Source of the DNA: Blasia pusilla
Taxonomy: Eukaryota; Marchantiophyta; Marchantiopsida; Blasiales
Direction of reading: 5' to 3'
Length of the DNA: 64,000 bases
NCBI GenBank assembly: GCA_050084515.1
Contig: CM114272.1
Location: forward strand, 57,288,001-57,352,000
Part shown: piece after piece, positions 54,721-64,000 of the stretch
Layout: the number at the start of each line of letters is the position of its first letter
Position numbering within the stretch: position 1 is the stretch's first letter
The notes under the pieces: generated by a model
The model's database searches: none
What the model was told of the DNA's origin: nothing
Seen by the model: the letters and a program-made list of their open reading frames with translations, nothing else
Position numbers and translations under genes: made by a program

Positions 54721-56211
54721 GAATTGAACGTTCATGAAAATGCCCTCTGCCCCAACACAAGTGGAGCAGAAAGTGTTTATTCCTCTTGGAGGTTGTCACA
54801 AGCATGCCAACCAATTTCACTTGTGGAGGCATGCCAACAAGACCACGCAAGAGCAATGCTACAGTCTGCGGCATCCCATATCTTCCTCACAAAAGACATA
54901 ACAAAAGGAAAGGGGCCGTCGATCTAGGAGCTCTATGTCAGGGCGGCTGTGAGATCTGGTGATGAAAAAATGTATGAGGAAGCCTTCAACCGGTGCGTAG
55001 CTGGAACTCCCCTCGAGCAAGACGTACACATTGGTGGGGATATTCGTGGGCGGGTTTCAAGACGTCCCATACAGATGGTGGTAGAGCGATCGAGCGAGAC
55101 TCGTGGAGACTAGATAAGTATCTTGACTTCAGGCAAGTGAAGAGGCAGCATCGAGGAACGAATCCGGTGATTGATTTGGATGAGGAAATTAGGCCGCCCA
55201 GGTATTCGGGGACCCCGGACTCGTCCCAAATCCGTGATGGAGTTACTTCTCCAAAATCAGTGAATGTTTTATTTCAAAATCCCTCCGTTGCTGGAAGTTC
55301 ACAACATCCTATCACTCGGGTGGTTCAACAATATGGGATTCCGGTAATGGAGGTGGATTGCAACCTAAAACAGTGGCATATATCTCAGAGCAACCCAGGA
55401 CGTGGACCCACCTGCAGGGTAGGATCTGATGGCATTAGAAGAGCATGCGGCACTTTCCTAAATAAGAACTGTACAAGGACTGCCTGGGTTTTGGGGACTC
55501 AAAACCTTTGATCGTTTCACGAGGACCAGGGATCAATTGAAGTACTTCTTCTGCCCAAATGAATCTTGCGCTTTCCGGAAGTCTTATCCGGCTGCCATTG
55601 GAGCTCCGGGGAATACCCCCACGATTTGGCCCATCGCCGCAGGCACGCAGTGCACTCAAGACGAAGTGGACAATCTTATAAGTGCCGGTTTCAGACTCGT
55701 AGACAGGGGAAGTTCGGAGCATGTTCGCATTACAGAGACCTTTGCATTTCGTATTCAACCCAAGATTGATGTCAACATGTACCCGGAGAAGGTGGATGAT
55801 CTCAATCCACTATTTCTGTTTGAGTCTAGAAATGGGGTGAAGAGAAACAGAATGTGTAGGCCAACGGTGGAGAGAGCAAAGCGAGTTGCATCAGCTCGGG
55901 AGGCAAAAATGGAGATCATCGCCACAAAAGATGTCTTAAGTGGCAATGGAATAGGAAGGATGTATTGGGTCAGGAACAACACTGTAAATTCAAGTGTCAC
56001 AGGGGTGTATGTGGTGCACATTTGTTGCTTTCCCATATGTTCATGTGATGACTTTGTCCAAAGAGAGACAAGTGGCAAAAGGTATTTCCCTTGTAAGCAC
56101 ATGTACTATGTGTTGCTGGTAGTTTTAAGAGAGTCGGAGGTAGGAGTAGGAATCCACCAACCAATTATGTCCCTCAAAGAAGTGCGAAGTATTTTAAACA
56201 AACCACTTTGA
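54721..56211 (+). pseudogene. MULE copy C, exon two with SWIM finger
   Basis: The best copy of this exon. ELNVHENALCPN start; DIRGRVSRRPIQMVV-like; DKYLDFRQVKRQHRGTNP; SQHPITRVVQQYGIPVMEVD; GRGPTCRVGSDGIRRACG; a frame change near 55505; then LKYFFCPNESCAFRKSYPAA, SEHVRITETFAFRIQPKID and the SWIM finger CSCDDFVQ with FPCKHMYYV (Cys-x-Cys...Cys-x-His intact). It ends RSILNKPL and TGA at 56209. SWIM fingers near the C terminus are typical of MULE transposases and probably bind DNA ends. Confidence 0.7.
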
Positions 56212-56629
56212 GGATGCAAAATGAGGTTTTAGATTGTACTTTTATTTTTCCTGAACCTTCACTTTGAGCTTGAACTCTATTCAGCCCGGGGCAAATGATA
56301 GATTTTTTCCATACCTTGGATGGAAAAAGTGACTGGTTCCACACTTATGATTCCACTGATTTTTCAGTTTTCTAAATTTTGTGCAATTTGCAACTCGTCG
56401 GACTCAGAGGGGTTGCCAAAATATGGAAGAGAAAAAAAAAATTATGGGACTGCTTAATAACTGAACAAAAAACTGCAAAAAAATTCACACAAAAAGTTTC
56501 CTCTCTTCAACCCAACGGAAACTCTCTTCAAAAAAAAGTCTCTATTGCGGTTGAAGGTAGTTTCCTCTCTCCTCTCTCCTCTCTCCTCTCTTCCTCTCTT
56601 CCTCTCTTCCTCTCTTCCTCTCCTCTTAC
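56212..56629 (+). repeat. MULE copy C 3' noncoding region and terminus
   Basis: Contains a dyad near 56388 (GCAACTCGTCGGACTC), AACCCAACGGAAACTCTC and a pyrimidine run ending CTCTTCCTCTCCTCTTAC at 56629, the reverse complement of the termini at 9616 and 38524. Gene X copy 4 begins immediately after. Confidence 0.7.
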
Positions 56630-57235
56630 AGAGAGCAGCTGGCCGGCCTGGATACTGACCCAATCTTTGAGTGGGTAAGAAGAATACGGGTTATGTGAAA
56701 TCTCATTATGCAAAACATTGGCAAAAACAACCGCTTATTGACTTTTTCTCCATTGTGGCAGGTTGTTAAGCAGATGGCACTGATGGATGGCCAAAAGTCC
56801 CCAAGAATTCCACTATGTCGACTGCGGAAAATGGAGTACGTCCACAAAATTCAGTCAGAGGAGGACATTGCAAAGCTGAAGCAATCGGCAACGACAACAT
56901 CCTACGTCGACAACTTCCCTCCGTTCTATGTTCAGGCTTACGATGAACATGGAATACAGGCTCTGGTGACAGAAGAAGATTTAGAGGCGTTGGACACATT
57001 CTGGAGGATGAGAGACCAAGAGCGATTGAAGAGCGATTGAAGGAACCCAATATAGCTGGATGCGGAACCTCTACTTCTTCATCTGGGATGGGAACCACAG
57101 GTACATGGCGTGGACGCAGTTTGCAGAGGAGCGCCCAAATTCATTGGAGGCGGATTTTTGCGTGAGGTCAATCGTGCTCCATCCACTTCCTCATCACATG
57201 GCAATGGTGGAAATGGCAATGCATGTATGAATACA
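56630..57235 (+). pseudogene. Gene X copy 4, ParB/sulfiredoxin-like domain
   Basis: A short exon (QLAGLDTDPIFEW) ends at a GTAAGA donor (56675). After a small intron the frame continues VVKQMALMDGQKSPRIPLCR, LRKMEYVHKIQSEEDIAKLK, NFPPFYVQAYDEHGIQAL and DLEALDTFWRMRDQERLK. An 11-bp duplication (GAGCGATTGAA twice, 57019-57040) shifts the frame. The second half, from ATG at 57060, reads RNLYFFIWDGNHRYMAW, TQFAEERPNSLEADFC, VRSIVLHPLPHH. I- and P-rich first strand, then E-D-I-xx-L-x-x-S, then P-x-x-V, then DGNHR is the ParB-N/Srx arrangement. No helix-turn-helix is seen. The exon's GTGAGT donor has decayed, and no methyltransferase exons follow. Confidence 0.6.
56675..56761 (+). other. Short intron in gene X copy 4
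   Basis: 87 bp, GTAAGA donor and CATTGTGGCAG acceptor. Joining keeps frame (phase 0: GAG TGG then GTT GTT AAG). It is free of dyads. Confidence 0.6.
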
Positions 57236-57264
57236 TCAGTTTCCTCATCCTTATGTTTGATTGC

Positions 57265-58085
57265 TTCAACCCGTCAGAGTCCGGCGGATTGCATAATTGG
57301 AAAGCTTGAAGATGGGCATGAATAATTTGAGTCTCTTGCCCCCATCCTCTTTGAGGTTTTGGGTATAGTCAAGCAACCCGTCGGAGTCCGAAAATTTTCT
57401 TGGTGGCCAAACACACCAGATTAATCCGGAATACTGCAACCAGTCGAACATCGTCGAGTTGAAAATTGACTGCATGATTTATTTGTTCTGCAATCCGTCG
57501 GACTCCGACGAGTTGCACAATGAGGGGTAAGAAATCATCTGAGGCCTTACAGCAACTCGTCGGAGTCCGACGAGTTGCTGGACCGTCCCCTGTTTTTTGG
57601 ATACTTTTGGCCGAAAGCAACCCGTCGGTTTCCGACGGGTTGCATTTTTCCCCCATGGCAAGTCGTCAGAGTCCGACAGCTTGCTTTTAGGCCTCCAATT
57701 ACAACTTTACAGGGCCACTGGGCAACCCATCGGACTCCAACGGGTTGATATGGGCAGTTTTCATTCGGAAACCTGTCTCGGAATCGAAGTCATTTTACAA
57801 CCCGTCGGAGTCCGACGAGTTGGAACCAAGGAATAGGAGTCATTTTGTGCTTGCACCAGAGGGTCATGAACAGAGAGTGCAACCCGTCGGACTCCTATGG
57901 GTTGCAACACTCTCGGGAGATTTCAAGGATGCCCAATCATTGGAGTCCGACATGTTGCGACAATCCCTTTCACTTGCAGTCTCTTCGACGAAAAATGTAT
58001 TTTCTGCAACCCGTCGGAGTCCGACGAGTTGCAACACTTCATATCGAAGGACATCTATGTGTTACCTTTTGGACGCCGATGGGTT
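57265..58085. repeat. Dyad array in the gene X copy 4 intron
   Basis: At least twelve dyads (near 57269, 57374, 57436, 57491, 57553, 57618, 57662, 57722, 57798, 57879, 57935, 58006), with CAACTCGTCGGAGTCC and its mirror at 57553 and CAACCCGTCGGTTTCC at 57618. Spacing is less regular than elsewhere (45-105 bp). The array ends where the repeat-free flank begins. Confidence 0.8.
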
Positions 58086-58099
58086 GACAAAATTGCATC

Positions 58100-61000
58100 C
58101 TCTCTTAGAATAGAATAGGGAAAATTAAACAACAATTAATATCTTACATGCTTCACACACGTGGCGTGTGGAACTTCTTAGCCAAGGCTAACACAACATA
58201 TCTCCATTGCTTTGTCACATGCCCGACGGAGTATGCTTTTCTCTTCCACTTTAGGAATAGGTTTTCTTGATTACTTCCCCTACATGGCATATTTAGTTAG
58301 TTGTAATTGATATTGTTTCGATCATGGATGAAATGAAAGTCAAGGAGGTTCCTTTAATCTCATAGGTCGGGTGTGTGACCTTGGAGTTCCTTTACACCCT
58401 TCTATCCTTCTAGTTTTTTCTCCGTGTATATTGAATGGTTAACCTTAGATTTTCACCCAACGCCATAAACCCTCGTGTGCAAGTTTACCGGAGGACCACA
58501 GCAGCTTACTGCAAGGCCACGGCGATGTTTCTGGTCGATTCGCTCGAGATGACAAGCTGAAAGCATGGAACTGTCGGAAGTCGTTCCTCTTCGTTCTGAG
58601 CTTTAGATAATTCAGATTAGTGTTTTCAGATTAAATGAATCATGGGTCCCGAACAATTCAAGCGGGTTCTCTTTGCATACGGTGGCAGGGGTCCGATAAT
58701 AGACACTGCCATATCTTCCAACGTTGCTTTTTTTTTTATATGTAACTCATATTTTTCTAGAATTAGAACTAGAACATTATTTCAACCCTTCGAGGGCACT
58801 TTCGCCTAGGCACTGAGATAGTGATCAATTGTTATTCCGTAGACCATCAGGTCGTGTGTGTTACTATACTCAAAATGATGATCAGGGTTCGGAGAGATCT
58901 GCACCACGTGCATTAGATCTGCATTTGGAGATAGTCAGTTGTTCACCAACGCAGGTCATTGTGAGCCATGTACGATTCCAGTGGCTACGTCAGATTGATG
59001 ATGAGTTTTGTGGGACATGACGGTGGCGCTTATGATCTGAAGGACTCTAAATCTGTCTTTCAAAACAATTGGCTTTACATGACTTGACTGATCGCAAGGG
59101 GAAGCTTTCTTTCGGTCAGCGTTGGTGCCCCTGATTTAGAAGAGCTTAGAACCTCCAAGAATGTTCGCACTCTCACTGGTCCCATTCTGTCAGTCACCCA
59201 AACCCACACGAAATCCACTGTGAATTTCCAGAAGCCTCTACGAGAAACGTACTATGGTTTATCTCCTCTCGGGATAAAACTACCTGTCTCTACCTTCCAA
59301 GCACTCTATTTCTATTAAATTTCTATTTGGGGTCAGACTACAATAGCTCTCAGATGCCCTATCTCATTCTTCTTTTGTTGGAACACCTCTGGGTTATCCA
59401 TTACTAGCAAGCACCCTGTCTGAACGATCCTCAAGACCACTCCGAAGAAAGACGAGATAAATTCAATGGATGGAAGTTAGCAATGGCGAAATTGGCATGT
59501 ACTAACACACAACAGATAGGCAAAATTGAGGACTCCCCCGAAGAAAGGTGAAAAGATCAAGACACAGGAATAGAGTTTGGTGTACGCTTTTACTGTTCAT
59601 CTAAATGCTCACTGACTGAAGAAAAGTGAAGTAGCCATGATGTGTTTCCTCCATATGTTTTGTAGTTGACTAGCACGCAATGCTTACATCAAAACAGGGA
59701 AAGCGCAAAATCATGACAGACCAATGCACACTAATCTTTCCCAATCAAACGGTCCCAGCGTTCTTGACACATTCAGAACAGGAATCAGACTTGGTCAGTT
59801 CTTAAATACCTTTTCTCTTTCTCGTTGAGCGTCTCGAACGGTATCTCTCTATCTGAAGACACCCAAATCACGGAAATGTCCTTCAGAATTCATCAAGGGC
59901 TGGACAATGAGAGCGATCAAAAGTTCATTGGATTCACGCTCACTGCTCCCCATGATGAACGGCTACAATCTCAAAGAGTTTCAGCTCCAAACCACTTGAT
60001 TCCCACACAGACCGGCTAGAGTGATTGCATCAGACTTCAGAATAATTCAGCCCTCTACGCCTCCTCTCCTCCAATTCCCATCATAATCTTACAATTTAGT
60101 TGCGACAGGCTTTCTAGAGGACAAGAGAAAGTGAATGTCTACTCCGGCCCACTGCGTTCACTCTTATTTTATACGAGAGCCTATCACGACCATATCTATA
60201 AACTGTCAGTTTCCAAGGCTCTTCGATATTCGATTGCGCCCACAGCGAGTACAACTCACTTTCAGTACCACAAACTCATCTGGCATACCAAAGACAAGAA
60301 GTCGATGGATACCTATCGAAGACTACTTACCATCAGACAAATAAGGGAACAGGAATCAGTCTACACATCTATCGAGGAAGGATCGCACGTGTCTTATAAC
60401 CTGTTCCAGCCAATTCTTTTGCCTTCACGTAATTTACATGGTCGATGTGACTGATGCGGCGCAAGTAGTCTCTCAGATGCATGCTAAAGTTCGTGGAGTA
60501 GTCTGTATCATAGGCCATGTACCTCCCGCCATCTCTGCGCAGACCCAGAGGCGTGAACTTGAGAATTTTCTTCTTCGTGGGTTTGTTACACATCTGAACT
60601 ACCGACCTCTCCGACATTGCAGAGCACCTAATTGCGCACGGGCCCACTCACAAGAGAAGATGGAGTTCCACCCTTCAATCTCTGTACTCCTAATAGTATT
60701 GCGAGCTCTCAAGACGCGAACCAGAAACCACCCACAGCACCGTAGACAAGACACATCCCCGGGTTCTAGCCATTTACGAACCCTAATCGAAGCGAGGTGA
60801 CACAAGGCAGGGCGTAGGGATGGCATTGCCTTTTCCAATCTGAACTCCTCCGTGTAGGCAAACAGTACCAAAGCACACTGACCATTTGGCCCCAAGAGAC
60901 GACGGAAAGGACAGTGCTTCTCAGGGCACTAAGAACATCCTGAGATGAAGACAGTTTCAGCATCTACTGCGAGCTACCGTGTCCTTAACTGAACCTACAG

Positions 61001-64000
61001 GAGAAGATAAATAAAGAAACTTGGGGCTTTGCGGGTCTTGGAACCTAATCTCTCAACCCTCGAGGAGCTCGACAAGCCCCATTCTTGGTGGAGGGCCAGG
61101 CACGCTCCTCACGAGCTTCACTTTTCAGTGATCAAAATTGACATGGGTGTACAATCGATCAGTCGTCACGCACTCCAATTGACATTTGACATTTACAAGA
61201 CTCAGAGTTCCTGGATTTCACCACCTCCGAATCTAAGAAGGGTAGGCACGGGTGGAAGTGAACATTCCACGCGCGAACCAGCAATCAAGAAACGGATACC
61301 ACTTCTCATTGAATCTCGGCGCATTGCCTCCAGCCAATTCCTTCCCTTCAGATTTTCTTGCGATTGCTAAACAGATGTGGCGAAACCTTTACCATTACTT
61401 GGGTTCCCTGGTTTACGTTCGTCTTCGCTTAACACGGTGGCACTATTACCATCCGTAACCATTCAAGAAAGAAAATCCCGCAAAACCAACGTATGACTCA
61501 CTCGGTATTAATGAGTCATTCGGTACTAACCTGAACCCCGTCGAGTATACAGGTGCGCCACGCGTTTGTGAATTCGTATCTTTTGCACAACCTTTGCTGG
61601 AACTCACTGATTCACCCATTCTTCGTTTGACCTCGCTGTTTCACTCAATTGGGAACAGTGGGCGTTGTGCATTACCTTCGTTTGACCAGACTGTTTCACT
61701 CAAGTGAGACGAATGTGCTTTTGCCATTGCCTTCCTTGCCATAACCCCTTTGTTTCACCCTCCTGGGAACAATTTGCGTTGAGGGTCAAGCGATCACAAA
61801 GAAAACCTTTGGTCATTCCGTGGCCTTAAAATGAGTTTAGTTATGGATGAAAATGCTTTGCCATGGAGTTTGGGTCTCCGTAGTTGTACGTAAGTTATAC
61901 ACCATGCATGTTCAAAACCGAGCCTGGATGCCGATAAAGCACGCTAGGTAGTGAGCTTAGGACTCAGAAAAGCACGAAGTCGGCTTTTTTGATAAACATG
62001 TCCTTCACGTGCACAAGAGCACCGTAACTGAGCCAATTTGGTGAGGATAAGCGCTTTTCTTCATGACACCAATGGCTCTGCCACGAATATCATTGGCAAC
62101 GTTGAGACTCGATTACGAAGAAACACAGAGAATTGGAAAACTAAAATCTACGGTCCATTGGGGCTAAGAACCACTAGTTATACATTCATTATCGATGGGC
62201 AGAAGATTTTCAGAGCTGGTATGATCCCACCAGACCAATTCGCTTTCTTGCCCTTTTCCTTTTCGGTGGGTATTCTACAAGAAATTGATGTGTCCGAATT
62301 TCTACTGTTACAGAGAATAAGAAGGTGGCATGAAGCGCGCAGACATTTAAGAACATGAACTCAGATAGGCTCGCAAACATCCACCGAGAAAAATCCTCCG
62401 GGCCCAGATTGCCTTTGCATAGTTCCTGCTCAAATTAGATTATAACCTATTTGGTCAACATCTGAACCCAATGCTTATCACAAATGGGTTTACCCAACAT
62501 GCTCCTAAGAGACAACCTACTGCACACAGCGTCACAAATATGGCAAAATTTAATCCACAGTTGTGCAACTGTGATTGAAAACAATCTGCAGTTCTGCAGT
62601 GTCTTGTCGTGTCTGTCTCGGTTGCATCATCCCAGTAGCTATTCCGTTTCAGTATCTACAGTCTGCAGAATCGAAACCCTTTGGATTCCTCCATAAATAT
62701 ACACCTCTGCTTAACCAAATTAATCGTCAGCAGACCAAGTGTTTGTTATCAACCTGATTTGGCCATCCACCATTATCTAAATGATCATGGATTTATCCCG
62801 CCCACTGCTGCTGACATTCAGGTAGATCGTGTACAACAAGCAGGGAAAAAGTGTAATCTTTTAACAGTGTTGGAGGAACATCTATAGCACGAAAATCTCA
62901 TCAGATGTCCGCTGCAAATCTCCGCATCATGCCTTCGATTACCTTAGTGCAATTTACCTCATATCCATCTGATGGATTGGATGAATGTGTTCTCGTGTCC
63001 CAACAAAGCTAATCAAGTTAGGACGCACTATGTTCCACTTGAACTGAACCAATCCTCTAAAAAAAAAGTCCCAGCAACCTCATCTTTCCACTGGACTTTA
63101 CAGAATCTTGTAAGAGACTGCTTTAGTCTTCAAAAGATTAGTCTCACATGTTCTGAAAATCACTCTGAATACAGTTAATTTCTCTCTGGGTACATTATTT
63201 TACCTGCACCTGTCGAACACGTAAGGATTACCCACTCCAATGATAATTCCAAATACTGGTTAGAGAAAACTTCAGAGGTAGGTGACAGCTTCCTCAGCCG
63301 ACTAACACGTATAGGTATTTTCAGCACGTTATCTTGCCTATCTCTCCTACTATCTCTCCTAGTGTACAAGAAGTAGATACATTACTGTCACCAGACACTG
63401 CATGGGAAACTATCAAGTAAACAACCACGCTAGTCATTATCAAATTAGTACCCCCAAGTTTCTTTAGTATCAAGTGAAGAGCTATAATTACACAAACACC
63501 TGATGCCAGTAAAAGCGCCACAATTCCTGATACATGGTTGTTCATGAGAAGCCAAGGAATCCCACCAGCTCCCACTGCACATGAATGTTCCAAAACAATA
63601 TCATACAGAGTGAGCAACTGATGCTTGCAGTTGTCATCATTGCATTTCTAGCACAAACAAATTTGGGTGCAAGCACAGCTCTTTGACATGAATGAAGGCC
63701 CAGCGACCTCTGGATACCAGTTAGCTTTCAATTGAACTAGTTTCGACGATTTAACTGCACAGGGCTCAAAGACCACAACAGAAAGAATCAGGTTTCCGGG
63801 CTTACTCATCATATGCAGTTTGAAATTTGGTTGACAAGACACAAATTCCATAGTTGCCCCTCTTAGATGCCTAAGAACCATCTAGTTTTCATGACTCATA
63901 TGAAGTACAATGCTGTAAAGCCTAGTTGGAAGTTCCTGTGACCAAACCTGCTGTGAGGAAAAATGCTGAGGCTGGAAACTTGTCAAGATCCTTTACATTC
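58100..64000. other. Low-repeat flank without a supported gene
   Basis: No dyads, no MULE, gene X or retrotransposon blocks. Open frames are under about 120 codons with no family match on either strand. The texture (moderate GC, few simple repeats) suggests unique host DNA: intergenic, intronic or noncoding transcript. A reverse frame at 63617-63321 has two hydrophobic stretches (SGIVALLLASGVCVIIALHL; LIMTSVVVYLIV) and a GGIPWLLM string that recalls plant ERD6-like sugar transporters. The resemblance stops there, so I do not call it. Confidence 0.4.

Noticed and set aside
59800-61400. Frames of about 60-120 codons on both strands as host exons
   Set aside because: No domain, no consistent splice pattern and no codon pattern that stands out from the flanking noncoding sequence.

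Overview
The window looks like nuclear DNA of a streptophyte plant, probably a non-flowering land plant or a charophyte alga. This is an inference from GT-AG introns, Ty1/copia and Ty3/gypsy retrotransposons, a plant-type tRNA-Ala(AGC) relic and MULE-type transposases with SWIM fingers. No intact host gene could be recognised. Nearly everything from 1 to about 58.1 kb is mobile or derived from mobile DNA, and most copies are broken.

A recurrent DNA element dominates 1-20 kb and 38.5-58.1 kb and seems to carry two divergent genes. One is a MULE-like transposase (N-terminal Cys-rich finger, DDE-type core, C-terminal SWIM finger): copy A 16424-19844 (+), copy B 38929-43356 (-), copy C 44530-44703 plus 53205-56211 (+), and 3' fragment D 9616-10249 (-). 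The other, called gene X here, combines a basic coiled coil, a ParB/sulfiredoxin-like domain, a helical region and an N4/N6-type DNA methyltransferase-like domain split by an intron: copy 1 at 1-2674 (+), copy 2 at 7626-9606 (-), copy 3 at 10796-15490 (-), copy 4 at 56630-57235 (+). The introns of both genes and the region between their promoters hold arrays of a perfect dyad (half-site CAACCCGTCGGA), spaced roughly every 50-70 bp. Copies 1 and 2 of gene X form a large inverted repeat around 5 kb.

20.0-24.8 kb holds a degraded gypsy relic and a degraded Ty1/copia element with LTRs and an initiator-tRNA-type primer site, both on the minus strand. 27.7-34.4 kb is a Ty3/gypsy-like element in the order gag - protease - DNMT3-like cytosine-C5 methyltransferase - RT/RNase H - integrase - PHD finger. 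The methyltransferase keeps motifs I, IV (catalytic Cys), VI, VIII and X apart from one in-frame TAG. 34.4-38.2 kb is mostly AT-rich noncoding DNA, followed by the tRNA-Ala relic at 38206-38278.

A complete 8.5-kb LTR retrotransposon (44704-53200) with near-identical 1.27-kb LTRs and a 4-bp GCGT duplication lies inside MULE copy C and is therefore younger than it. 58.1-64 kb has no gene I can support.

Two unrelated mobile elements in one window, one retrotransposon and one DNA transposon, thus carry DNA-methyltransferase-type domains. The two-gene, dyad-array element with a ParB-methyltransferase-like protein is the best candidate for an undescribed system. It is known here only from broken copies, and every function given for it is inferred from motifs.
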